Origin: Deltaproteobacteria bacterium
GTDB taxonomy: Bacteria; Myxococcota_A; Polyangia; Haliangiales; JADYYK01
DNA: 64,000 nucleotides
NCBI GenBank assembly: GCA_020853705.1
Contig: JADYYK010000145.1
Coordinates: 1-64,000 of the forward strand
Direction of reading: 5' to 3'
Every line of letters begins with the position of its first letter. Within the stretch, counting starts at the first letter, position 1. A program made the position numbers and the translations under genes. The notes beneath the pieces are model-generated. The model was not told the origin of the DNA and did no database searches. It worked only from the letters and a program-made list of their open reading frames with translations. Below, piece after piece: positions 41,942 to 50,463 of this stretch.

Positions 41942-44900
41942 TCAGGGTCCGATGCGGAACGACTCGTTGTAGATGAAGTCGAGGTCGTCGTAGGTGCTGT
42001 AGAGGATGTTGCCGTAGGTGTCGACGCCCAGGCCGGCGAAGGTGCTGGGATAGAAGTTGCTCGACAGCACCATGGTGCCGTCGGGCGAGTAGCGCTTGAT
42101 GTCCTGGGTGGCCACCAGCACGTTGTCGCCAGCGTCGATCTTCAGGGCGTTGATGTACTGGGTCAGGGTCAGGAACGCGCTGGCCACACCGGCCGGGGTG
42201 AACTTGCGGATCGCGATCGCCGTCCCGGCGTGGGCGGCCAGGATGTTGTCCGCGCTGTCGACGGCGAGATGGTAGATCCCCGAACCCACGATGGCCGGGG
42301 AGTGGGTCCAGAGCACGGTCCCGGTCGGACCATACTTGCGCAGGAAGGTCTGGCGTCCGCTGGCCAGGCCCTCCTCGCCGCCGAGGATGACGTTGCCCAC
42401 CGAGTCGATGGCGACCGCATAGCCGTGATCGTAGACCCCGGCGGCGCCCGCGTAGGTGGTCTGGAACACCAGGGTGCCTGCGCTGTCGAACTTCGCGACC
42501 ACCATGTCGTACGAGGCGCCGACGTACTGGCGCCCGGACACCGCGACCTCACCCGCGGCGTTGACGGCGACCGCGAGCGGGTAGTCGTTGATGCTGCTGC
42601 CGCCCCAGGTCTTGGCCCACACCGTGGCGCCGGTTGGGCTCACCTTGGCGACCGCCATGCCACCGTTGGCGCCGCGATCACCGACCAGCACGGCGTTGTC
42701 CGAAGCGTCGACGACCATGGCATCCACGCTGATGGTGCCGCTGACACCGGTGACCGAGACCGGCTTCTTGAGCCAGTTGTCGGTGCCGTCGGCGTTGAGC
42801 CGGCGCAGGTAGTCGTAGCCTCCCGAGTAGATGATGGTGCTCACCCTGCCGCCGGCCATCGGGCCGCCGCCCTCCTCGTCGCCGCCCGAGCCACCCCGGA
42901 AGGTGCTGGGGCCGGCGAGCATCTGCACGCCCACCCCTCGCGCCGCCGTCATCGCCACGGTGCACTTGTTGGCGATCCGCGTGTCGCAGCCCGTGATGGC
43001 CGCGATGCTCTGCCGCGACGGTGACACCGACACCGTGGTGAGGACCACCGAGGCGCCCGTCGTGAAGCTCGCCGAACAGGTGCCGGGACAGCTGATCCCG
43101 GCCGGCGCCGAGGTCACCGACGCCAGGCCGCTCAGCGTGACCGTCAGCACCTGCGAGCCCACCGGGGCGCCGGTGCCCGACAGCCCCACGTTGCCGCTCT
43201 GCCCCGCCGACCACGAGCTCGTACCGGTGATGGAGCCGGTCGCGGACGGTGAGAAGATGAAGCGGACGGTGCACGACGCGGCGCCGGCGAGGGTCGTGGT
43301 GCCGCTGACACAGTCGGTGCCCAGGCCGGTCTGGCGCACGAAGTTGCTGGAGCCGGTCTGGGTCAGGGTGACGACGGGCGAGGTCGCCTGCCCGTTGTTG
43401 GTCAGGGTGTAAGAGAACACCGCGCTCGAGCTGCCGACCACGACGCTGCCGAAGCTGAGCGACGTGACGCTGGCGACCACGTTGGCGGCGGTCTGGCCGG
43501 TGCCCGACAGCCCCACGTTGCCGCTCTGCCCCGCCGACCAGGAGCTTCCGCCGCTGCGCGCTCCCGAGGCGGTGGGCGTGAACACGAAGCGCATGGTGCA
43601 GCTGCCGCCGCCGGCCAGCACCGTCGTCCCCGACACACAGTCGGTGCCGAGGCCGGTCTGGCGCGCGAAGTCGGCGGCGCCGGTCTGCGTGAAGGTCAGG
43701 ACCGGCGCGGCCGCCTCGCCGCTGTTGCTGAGCGTGTAGGTCACGACCAGGCTGCTCTGGCCGATGACGAAGGTCCCGAAGCTGAGCGAGGCCGGGCTGG
43801 CCGCGACGCTGGCCGGGGTCTGGCCGGTGCCCGACAGGTTCACCGTCCCGGTCTGGCCGGCCGACCAGGCGCTGGTGCCCGCCTTGGCGCCCGAGGAGGT
43901 CGGGGTGAAGACGAAGCGGACGGTGCACGACGCGCCGCCCGCGAGGGTGGTCGTGCCGGGCACGCAGTCGGCGCCGCCGCCGGTCTGGCGCACGAACTCG
44001 GCGCTGCCGCCGGCGGTCAGGTTGACCACCGGCGAGGTGGCCTGGCCATTGTTGGTCAGCGTGTAGCTGACGACGCCGCTCGAGCTGCCCACCGTGACCG
44101 CGCCGAAGGACAGCGTCGTCGGGCTGGCCACCACGCTGGCGGCGGTCTGGCCGGTGCCCGACAGCGCCACCGTGCCGGTCTGGCCGGCCGACCACGCGCT
44201 GGAGCCGCTTCGCGCGCCCGCCGCGGACGGCGTGAACACGAAGCGCACGTTGCAGGTTGCGCCGCCGGCCAGCGCCGTCGTCCCCGAGACGCAGTCATTG
44301 GCCTGGCCGGTCTGCTGCACGAAGTCGCTGCCGGTGTTGGTCAGGGTCAGGACCGGCGCCGTCGCGCCGCCGTTGTTGGTGAGGACATAGCTCACGACGG
44401 CGCTCGAGCTGCCCAGCGTGATGGCGCCGAACCCCAGCGACGCCGGGCTGGCGGTGACGCCAGACGCGGTCTGCCCGGTGCCGGTCAGCGCCACGCTGGC
44501 GTTCTGCGCCCCGGCGGACCAGCTGCTGGTGCCGCTGCGCGCGCCCGCCGTCGTCGGCGTGAACACGAAGCGCACCGTGCACGACGCGCCGCCCGCCAGG
44601 GTGGTGGTGCCGGGGACGCAGTCACCCCCGGCGCCGGTCTGGCGCACGAACTCCGTGCTGCCGCTCGCGCTCAGGCCGACCACGGCGGAGGTCGCCTGCC
44701 CGGTGTTGGTCAGGGTGTACGACCGCACCGTGCTGCTGGCGCCGATCACCACCGTCATGAAGTCGAGGCTGGTGGTGCCCGCGACGACGTTCGCCGGGGT
44801 CTGCCCGGTGCCGGTCAGGGTCGCGGGCGCCGAGCCGCCCGGCGAGCCGGTCACGCTGAGCGAGCCGGTCTTGGCGCCGCTGGTGGTGGGCGCGAACTGG

Positions 44901-47146
44901 ACCGTCACGGTGCAGGGCGCGCCGCCGGCCAGCGTCACACCGGCGCAGGTGGACGGCGCGACCACCGAGAAGTCGGCGCCGGTCGCCGACACCGCGAGCG
45001 AACCGGTGCTCTGGTCGCCCTCGTTGCGCACCGTGAAGCTCCTGGTCGTCGTGGTGCCGGTGGTGAGGATGCCGAAGTCCTGGGTGGTCGGCGTGACGCT
45101 GAGGCTGGCCAGCGCCAGGCCGGTCCCGGACAGCGACGACTGCGCAGTGCCGCCCGGCGTACCCGCGACGGTGAGCGACCCGGTGCGCGAGCCACGCGCG
45201 CTCGGGGTCAGCCGCACCACCACGGTGCACGCGGCCGCCGCCGCCAGCGTCTGGCCATGGCAGGTGTCGCTGATCTTCTCGAACTCGGTGGCCGAGCCGC
45301 CGCCCAGCGTGGTGGTCAGCGTGCCGCTGGTCGAGCCGCCGGTGTTGGTCACGGTGAAGACCTCGTTGGCGCTGCTCTGGCCGAGCAGGACGCCACCGAA
45401 GTCCTTGCTCGCGGGGGAGATCAGCAGCGCGCCCGCGGTGACCGCGCTGCCGGTCAGGGTCGCCGTCGCGCTGCCGCCGGTGGTCGCGGTGACGGTCAAG
45501 AGCGCGCTCTTGCTGCCCATGCTGGTGGGCAGGTAGCGCACGATCACGGTGCAGCTGGCGCTGGCCGCGAGGCCCGCGGAGCAGTTGTTGCTGGTGATCG
45601 AGAACTCCGCCGCGGCCGCGCCGCTCAGCGTCGGGGTGGGCGTCGTCGACATGACCCCGCCGGTGTTGCGCACCGTGAAGGTCGCGGACGACGAGTTGTT
45701 CACCACCAGCTGCCCGTAGTCCTGCGTGGTCGGCGTGAGCGACAGCGCGGCCGGCCCGAGGCCGACGCCCGACAGCGCCGCGACGGCCGCGCCCCCAGGG
45801 CTGCCGCTGACCGTCAGGCTGGCCGACTTGGCGCCGGCGCTCGCCGGGTTGAAGCGCACCGTCACCGCGCAGGTGGTGGCCGCGGCCAGGGCGACCTGGT
45901 TGCAGCCGTCGCTGACGATGGCGAACTCGCCCGCGTGGGTGCCGCCCAGCGCGCTCTGCAGCATCCCGGTGGCCGAGCCGCCGGTGTTGGTCACCGTGAA
46001 GGACTGGACCGTGCTGCTGGTCCCGGTGAGGAACGAGCCAAAGTCACGCGTCGCCGGCGCGATCGAGAGCGCGCCCTGCTCCAGCCCGACCCCGGTCAGC
46101 GCCGCCACCGCGGTGCCTCCGGGCGAGCCGGCCACCGACAGCGTCGCGCTCTTGGCGCCCGCGCTGCTCGGGCCCATGCGCACCGTGATGGTGCACGCCT
46201 GCGCGGCCCCCAGCGCCTGTCCATTGCAGCCGTCGGCGGTGATGGCGAACTGACCGGCGTCGGTGCCGGCGAGGTTGGTCATCAACGTGCCGGTGGCCGA
46301 GCCGCCGCTGTTGGTCACCGTCAGCGTGGTCGGCGCGCTGGTCTGCCCGAGCACGACCGAGCCGAAGTCGTGGTTCATGGTCGACAGCACCAGCGCGCCC
46401 GGCGTGACCGCCATGCCGCTCAGGGTGGCCTGCACGCTGCCCCCCGGCGTCCCGCTCACGGTGAGCGTGGCGCTCGGCGTGCCCTGCGCGGTCGGTGTCA
46501 GCGTCACCGTGATCGGGCAGCTCGCCGCGGGCGCCAGCGTCACACCGGCGCAGCCATTGCTGGCCAGCGCGAACAGCCCGGCGTCGGCGCCGCCGAGCGC
46601 GACCGTGAGCGCCCCCGAGGTCAGGGTGCCGCTGTTGGTGACGGTGAAGCTCGCGGGCGCGCTGGTGGTGCCGGTGACCACGGTGCCGAAGTCCTGGGTG
46701 GTCTTGTCGAGCACCAGGCGCGCGTCGCCGGCGTCGAGGTCGGGGCCGCCGTCGCCCGGCGTGGCGTCGCTGCCGCCGTCGAGCAGCTGCTCCTCCATGC
46801 CGAACGTGACCACCAGCGTCAGGGTGTCGCCGCGCACCACGGCGCCCGACCTGGAGCCGACCGACAGCGAGCGCGCGCCCGCGAAGGCCTCGCCGCGCAC
46901 ACGCAGCGTGCCCTCGCCGTTCCTGATGCGGAACACGACGCTGGTGGGCAGGCTGATCGCGGCGCCGCCCTCGCTCAGGGTCTGGCTCGCGGGCTGCCCC
47001 GCGAGATCGAGCGTGACCTCGATGCGATCGACGGGCTCGGTGAGGTTGCCCTGCTCGAAGCGGACCACGACCAGGGTGTCGTTCGAACCGCCGCACGATG
47101 CCAGCGAGCTGGCAGCCATGAGGCCGAGCACAAGCAGGCGACGCAT
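41942..47146 (-). CDS. choice-of-anchor-D repeat lipoprotein with C-terminal beta-propeller, 1734 aa
   Basis: A signal peptide ends in SLASC. An N-terminal beta domain (about 22-140) is followed by eleven HYDIN/ASH-type choice-of-anchor-D immunoglobulin-like repeats of about 107 residues, each opening with an LDFG or QDFG motif and containing T(L/V)TNxG and a C...TV pair. Next is a short Cys-rich domain (SGLASVTSAPAGISCPGTC). The C-terminal part has SBBP-like propeller blades (AVDSVGNV, VAVNAAGEVAVSGR, LRRLNADG) covering about 300 residues. The last five Ig-like repeats are much more alike than the first six. It is likely a long surface stalk carrying a propeller head, with no catalytic motif. 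A GGGGGGA site precedes the ATG, and it lies 16 nt after the TPR gene, so they are probably co-transcribed. Confidence 0.85.
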   Translation of the reverse strand: MRRLLVLGLMAASSLASCGGSNDTLVVVRFEQGNLTEPVDRIEVTLDLAGQPASQTLSEGGAAISLPTSVVFRIRNGEGTLRVRGEAFAGARSLSVGSRSGAVVRGDTLTLVVTFGMEEQLLDGGSDATPGDGGPDLDAGDARLVLDKTTQDFGTVVTGTTSAPASFTVTNSGTLTSGALTVALGGADAGLFALASNGCAGVTLAPAASCPITVTLTPTAQGTPSATLTVSGTPGGSVQATLSGMAVTPGALVLSTMNHDFGSVVLGQTSAPTTLTVTNSGGSATGTLMTNLAGTDAGQFAITADGCNGQALGAAQACTITVRMGPSSAGAKSATLSVAGSPGGTAVAALTGVGLEQGALSIAPATRDFGSFLTGTSSTVQSFTVTNTGGSATGMLQSALGGTHAGEFAIVSDGCNQVALAAATTCAVTVRFNPASAGAKSASLTVSGSPGGAAVAALSGVGLGPAALSLTPTTQDYGQLVVNNSSSATFTVRNTGGVMSTTPTPTLSGAAAAEFSITSNNCSAGLAASASCTVIVRYLPTSMGSKSALLTVTATTGGSATATLTGSAVTAGALLISPASKDFGGVLLGQSSANEVFTVTNTGGSTSGTLTTTLGGGSATEFEKISDTCHGQTLAAAAACTVVVRLTPSARGSRTGSLTVAGTPGGTAQSSLSGTGLALASLSVTPTTQDFGILTTGTTTTRSFTVRNEGDQSTGSLAVSATGADFSVVAPSTCAGVTLAGGAPCTVTVQFAPTTSGAKTGSLSVTGSPGGSAPATLTGTGQTPANVVAGTTSLDFMTVVIGASSTVRSYTLTNTGQATSAVVGLSASGSTEFVRQTGAGGDCVPGTTTLAGGASCTVRFVFTPTTAGARSGTSSWSAGAQNASVALTGTGQTASGVTASPASLGFGAITLGSSSAVVSYVLTNNGGATAPVLTLTNTGSDFVQQTGQANDCVSGTTALAGGATCNVRFVFTPSAAGARSGSSAWSAGQTGTVALSGTGQTAASVVASPTTLSFGAVTVGSSSGVVSYTLTNNGQATSPVVNLTAGGSAEFVRQTGGGADCVPGTTTLAGGASCTVRFVFTPTSSGAKAGTSAWSAGQTGTVNLSGTGQTPASVAASPASLSFGTFVIGQSSLVVTYTLSNSGEAAAPVLTFTQTGAADFARQTGLGTDCVSGTTVLAGGGSCTMRFVFTPTASGARSGGSSWSAGQSGNVGLSGTGQTAANVVASVTSLSFGSVVVGSSSAVFSYTLTNNGQATSPVVTLTQTGSSNFVRQTGLGTDCVSGTTTLAGAASCTVRFIFSPSATGSITGTSSWSAGQSGNVGLSGTGAPVGSQVLTVTLSGLASVTSAPAGISCPGTCSASFTTGASVVLTTVSVSPSRQSIAAITGCDTRIANKCTVAMTAARGVGVQMLAGPSTFRGGSGGDEEGGGPMAGGRVSTIIYSGGYDYLRRLNADGTDNWLKKPVSVTGVSGTISVDAMVVDASDNAVLVGDRGANGGMAVAKVSPTGATVWAKTWGGSSINDYPLAVAVNAAGEVAVSGRQYVGASYDMVVAKFDSAGTLVFQTTYAGAAGVYDHGYAVAIDSVGNVILGGEEGLASGRQTFLRKYGPTGTVLWTHSPAIVGSGIYHLAVDSADNILAAHAGTAIAIRKFTPAGVASAFLTLTQYINALKIDAGDNVLVATQDIKRYSPDGTMVLSSNFYPSTFAGLGVDTYGNILYSTYDDLDFIYNESFRIGP
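43130..44780. repeat. five near-identical units of about 320-330 bp inside the choice-of-anchor-D gene
   Basis: Stretches ending in cagtcggtgcc...ccggtctgg recur near 43303, 43626, 43946, 44278 and 44608. Each unit encodes one Ig-like repeat with DCV-GTT-LAGG-SC-RFVFTP. The DNA similarity shows recent duplication or gene conversion. Confidence 0.8.
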
Positions 47147-47162
47147 GGTTTCCCCCCTCGAG

Positions 47163-47945
47163 CTAGTAGACGTCGATGGTGCCGAAGTGAGAGTCGGGGC
47201 TGTCCCCGCCGCCCGAGGTGGCCACGATCACCGCCGCGGTGCCGACCGCGACCGCGCCGATCCCCGCCCAGAACCACCACTTCTTGTAGATCGGCCGCGA
47301 GCCTCCGCCCCCGCTGTCGACGCGGGCGGGCGGCGGCGTGCGCTGCTCCTCGCCGGCGGCGCTGGCGCCCGCGGTTTCGCCGGGCGACGGGATGGACGAC
47401 CGGGTGGCGTCGCCGCCCGCGGGCCCGACCTTGCCGCCCGCGGGCCCGGCCTCGCCGCCGCTGCTGCTGCCAGCGCTGCCATCGCCGGTGCTGGTGCCGG
47501 TGCTGGTGCTGGTGCTGGTGCCGGTACGAGCACCGCCGGTGCCCGGGGCCACCGGGCCCGTCGGCGGGCTGTCCGCGGTCTCCTGCTGCTTCTGCAGCGC
47601 GCCGTTCATCTCCTCGATGCGCTTCTCGACCTCGGCGCGGTTGACGGCGCCGGGCAGGTTACGCAGGAAGGACTTGTAGAAGAACAGCGCGTCCTCGAAC
47701 CGCTTCGACAGGCGATAGGCCTGGGCGATGTTGTAGAGGAAGACGGCGTCGGGCTTGAGCTCGAAGCCCTTCTTGTAGGCCTCGATCGCGCGCGGGAAGT
47801 CACCCAGGCTGTAGAACTTGGTGCCCTCCTCGTAGAGGCGCTTGGCCTCGGCGTCCTGCTTCGGATCGGCGGCTGCGCGCCCCGCGCCCAGCGCCAGCGC
47901 GAAGGTGACGACGAGCGCGGCGGTGAGGATCTTGATCGCCTTCAT
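47163..47945 (-). CDS. exported TPR protein with C-terminal membrane anchor
   Basis: The protein has 260 residues. A Sec signal peptide ends around GRAAA-D (residue 26). Residues 33-110 hold two to three TPR units (AKRLYEEGTKFYSLGDFPRAIEAYKKG and AVFLYNIAQAYRLS regions). A long Gly/Ser/Thr/Pro-rich linker follows, then a transmembrane helix (about 224-245, WWFWAGIGAVAVGTAAVIVATS) and a short tail. This architecture is common in myxobacteria but has no assigned function. It could tether a periplasmic complex. A GGGGGAG site lies 6 nt before the ATG. It is 16 nt ahead of the choice-of-anchor-D lipoprotein and follows the OmpA/TSP3 gene by 112 bp. All three point the same way, suggesting an envelope module. 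Confidence 0.8.
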   Translation of the reverse strand: MKAIKILTAALVVTFALALGAGRAAADPKQDAEAKRLYEEGTKFYSLGDFPRAIEAYKKGFELKPDAVFLYNIAQAYRLSKRFEDALFFYKSFLRNLPGAVNRAEVEKRIEEMNGALQKQQETADSPPTGPVAPGTGGARTGTSTSTSTGTSTGDGSAGSSSGGEAGPAGGKVGPAGGDATRSSIPSPGETAGASAAGEEQRTPPPARVDSGGGGSRPIYKKWWFWAGIGAVAVGTAAVIVATSGGGDSPDSHFGTIDVY

Positions 47946-48014
47946 GGCACTCCCCCTGGACGCACAGCTGGTGCGCGCCCATGGCCATGGTGCGACAACC
48001 GCGCGGACGGCCCC

Positions 48015-48027
48015 TGACGGGCGTCAA
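48015..48027 (-). promoter_or_regulatory. shared TTGACG-SSS-GTCA motif, copy 1
   Basis: On the minus strand this reads ttgacgcccgtca and ends 69 nt before the start of the exported TPR gene. It contains an imperfect TGAC...GTCA palindrome. The same motif occurs at 49486-49498, at nearly the same distance from the next gene's start. It is probably an operator or a -35 region common to both. Confidence 0.4.
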
Positions 48028-48057
48028 GTCGCGGGCGATGCGGGGGAGCGCCGCGGG

Positions 48058-49419
48058 CTACTGCTGGCCGAGCACCGTGAACTCGATGCGCCGGTTCTGC
48101 GCCTTGCCCTTCTTTGTCGCGTTGTCCGCCTTGGGGCGGCTGTCGCCATAGCCGGCCGCCTCCAGGCGACCCTCGGCGATCCCCTTGCCGACGAAGTAGG
48201 TGCGCACCGACTCGGCGCGCGCCTGCGACAGCGCCTGGTTGTCCTCGGGCTTGCCGACGTTGTCGGTGTGGCCCTCGACCCGGAGCCGCAGGGCCTGGAA
48301 CTTGACCAGCACCGCGAGCGCCTTGTCGAGCACCTTGAACGACTTCTTCTCGATCACTGCGCTGCCGGTCTTGAAGAAGATCCCCTGGATGGCGCCGGTG
48401 AACTGCTCGACCTCCTTGGGCAGACAGCCCTGCTCCTCGACCAGGCCCGGCTTGTCCGGGCACCTGTCCTCGGCGTCGGCCACGCCGTCGCCGTCCTTGT
48501 CGGGGCAGCCCCCGAGCGTCGCCACGCCGGCCTCGGTCGGGCACCTGTCCTCGGCGTCGGTCACGCCGTCACCGTCCTGGTCGGGGCAGCCCGCCAGCTC
48601 GGGCTTGCCGGCCACCTCGGGGCAGCTGTCCTCGGCGTCGGTCACGCCGTCACCGTCCTGGTCGGGGCAGCCGCCGAGCTCGAGCTTGCCGGCCACCTCG
48701 GGGCAGCGATCCTCGGCGTCGGCCACGCCGTCACCGTCCTGGTCGGGCCAGCCGCCGAGCGCCACCACACCTGCGTCGTCGTGGCACGTGGACCCGTCGT
48801 CGCTCTCGGTCTCGCCGTCACGATCCGACGTCGGCGCGGGCGGCGGGGCGGCCGGCTTGCCGCCCCTGACCCAGAACAGATCGAGCCCCGCCGTGAGCTC
48901 GAGGTTGTGCGAGCCGCCGCCGTCGCTGCCGTCGCTGATGAGATCGCGCCCCATCACGCGCAGCGCCATCCACTTCGTGAGCAGCCCACGCAGGCCGACG
49001 CCGGCATGCACGATGGGATCCTCATCGCCCTCGAGCCCGCCGCCCGCGCCGTTCAGGTAGCCGCCGCCGCCGGCCTCGACGAACGGCGCCCACTTGCCCG
49101 CCGTCAGGTGGTAGAGCACCGCGAGGTCCAGCGCGAACACGCTGGTCGAGTCGCCACCATCGGGCGTCATGGGCAGATAGCCAGCGTTGACCTCGATCGC
49201 CAGCTGCCGGAACAGCTGCAGACCGAGCCGCAGGTCGACCACGAGTGACGTCGCGGGCTTCACGCCCTTGTCGAGCTTGTTGCCGAGGTCCCAGTCGCGC
49301 GCCGGCACATGACCGCCGGCGGCCACACCCAGATAGGGGCTCATGCGAGGCCATTCGGCGCGCGCCTCGCCGGCCTGAGCCGCCAGCGCCAGCGCACAAA
49401 ACCAGAGCACCTTCTTCAT
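48058..49419 (-). CDS. OmpA-family outer-membrane protein with TSP3 calcium repeats
   Basis: The protein has 453 residues from the ATG at 49419, where GGAGG lies 6-7 nt upstream. A signal peptide ends at GEARA-E. Residues 25-210 look like a small outer-membrane beta-barrel (alternating SPYLGVAAGGHV, LVVDLRLGLQLF and AGVGLRGLLTKWMALRV, ending in an aromatic GLDLFWV). Five TSP3 repeats (DQDGDGVADAEDRCPE type) follow at about 230-345. The C-terminal OmpA peptidoglycan-binding domain has VEGHTDNVG and LSQARAESV, with the Asp and Arg that contact diaminopimelate. It should tie the outer membrane to the cell wall through a calcium-stiffened rod. It shares an upstream motif with the following TPR gene. 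Confidence 0.92.
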   Translation of the reverse strand: MKKVLWFCALALAAQAGEARAEWPRMSPYLGVAAGGHVPARDWDLGNKLDKGVKPATSLVVDLRLGLQLFRQLAIEVNAGYLPMTPDGGDSTSVFALDLAVLYHLTAGKWAPFVEAGGGGYLNGAGGGLEGDEDPIVHAGVGLRGLLTKWMALRVMGRDLISDGSDGGGSHNLELTAGLDLFWVRGGKPAAPPPAPTSDRDGETESDDGSTCHDDAGVVALGGWPDQDGDGVADAEDRCPEVAGKLELGGCPDQDGDGVTDAEDSCPEVAGKPELAGCPDQDGDGVTDAEDRCPTEAGVATLGGCPDKDGDGVADAEDRCPDKPGLVEEQGCLPKEVEQFTGAIQGIFFKTGSAVIEKKSFKVLDKALAVLVKFQALRLRVEGHTDNVGKPEDNQALSQARAESVRTYFVGKGIAEGRLEAAGYGDSRPKADNATKKGKAQNRRIEFTVLGQQ

Positions 49420-49485
49420 GACGTGCCTCCGTTTCGGGGTCCGTGGTTCCTGCGGCAAGGTGGACCCAGCCACCCGCCGGCGACT

Positions 49486-49498
49486 TGACCCCCGTCAA
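49486..49498 (-). promoter_or_regulatory. shared TTGACG-SSS-GTCA motif, copy 2
   Basis: On the minus strand this reads ttgacgggggtca and ends 66 nt before the ATG of the OmpA/TSP3 gene. It matches the copy at 48015-48027 outside the central triplet, and the flanking gactt is also partly shared. Confidence 0.4.
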
Positions 49499-49569
49499 AG
49501 TCGGGCCCAGCCCCTCGTGCCCGGGTGGCCGCGGGCCTGGGCACGGGCCGGCCTCGAGGCTCGCGGGCC

Positions 49570-50307
49570 TTACGGGATCTGGGTCTTGTGCGAGGTCACA
49601 CAGGCCAGCAGCGTGGGGCAGTCCTTGCCGGCGAGGTCGCAGTAGGGCACCGCGTAGACCTCCTTGTTCTTGTCGCACAGCTCGACACACTTGGCGGCGC
49701 TGGCCTTGACCGGCTTGAGCGCCTGGCAGGTGTCGGCGCGGGCGCACAGGGTCTGGCAGTAGTCGGGCTTCTCGCGATCGAGCAGCTCGTGCACCGTCGG
49801 CCCGCAGGCCTGCGCGTGCGCGGCATCGAGGCGCGAATCGAAGACGTCGCCGGCGTCGGGGTGCATGAACAGCATGACGCCCTCGAGCTTGAGGCCGCCG
49901 CCCGCCGCGGGGCGGAACTCGACCGCGCCGCGCCACTGGGCGCCCTTGATCATCTGGCAGGTCAGGCCCTCGCAGCGGAACTGGTAGCCCTCCTGATCCA
50001 TGCGCTTCATCAGGCGCTTCATGGGCTCCACGCTGCTGCGCAGGGCGTCGCCGCACAGGCGGCGCTCGCTGCCGAGGTCGCCGTTGTAGTAGGCGTAGTA
50101 GGCGCCCTTGTCGAGATCGACGACGGAGGCCATCGCGAGCTCGCCGCGGCCGAGGTCACGCACCAGCTGCGGCGTGGGCGCGTCCATGGTCAGCGGGTCG
50201 GGCTTGACCACGGTGGGCACCGGCGGCGCCGGCGGCTTGCGCTTCTTCTTGGGTGCACAGCTGAACAGAGCGATGGCGGACAGCACGTACACCAGGCGGC
50301 GCGTCAT
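49570..50307 (-). CDS. Cys-rich hypothetical lipoprotein, 245 aa
   Basis: The signal peptide ends in IALFSC directly followed by APKKKRKPP, a lipoprotein anchor with a basic start. The mature protein has a helical N-terminal part (ELAMASVVDLDKGAYYAYY, ERRLCGDALRSSVEPMKRLM), a central beta region with FRCEGLTCQMIKG, and a C-terminal segment with eight Cys in a C-x3-C spaced pattern (CQTLCARADTC, CVELC, CDLAGKDCPTLLAC). That segment probably forms a helical disulfide bundle. I do not recognise the family. The ATG at 50307 begins the signal peptide; the long open frame further upstream belongs to codon-bias shadow over the divergent gene. It is placed at the cell envelope. Confidence 0.7.
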   Translation of the reverse strand: MTRRLVYVLSAIALFSCAPKKKRKPPAPPVPTVVKPDPLTMDAPTPQLVRDLGRGELAMASVVDLDKGAYYAYYNGDLGSERRLCGDALRSSVEPMKRLMKRMDQEGYQFRCEGLTCQMIKGAQWRGAVEFRPAAGGGLKLEGVMLFMHPDAGDVFDSRLDAAHAQACGPTVHELLDREKPDYCQTLCARADTCQALKPVKASAAKCVELCDKNKEVYAVPYCDLAGKDCPTLLACVTSHKTQIP

Positions 50308-50355
50308 GGGTGGCGAGAGTTGCAAGCCGGGCCGACGCGCGCAAGGGCTATGTCT

Positions 50356-50377
50356 CGGGACAGCGGCGGCTGTCCCG
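50356..50377. promoter_or_regulatory. inverted repeat in the divergent gap 50308-50463
   Basis: 9-nt arms (cgggacagc / gctgtcccg) flank a ggcg loop midway between two divergent lipoprotein genes. It could be an operator for both. A CAAAAT hexamer lies 8 nt before the rightward ATG. Confidence 0.3.
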
Positions 50378-50463
50378 GGACCGTCCCAGGGCCGCGGCAG
50401 CTTCCGCGCTGGCTCGACTTGTGGCCTGGAGTCACCGGCGCCGTTCTTGCAAAATGTCGCGCC

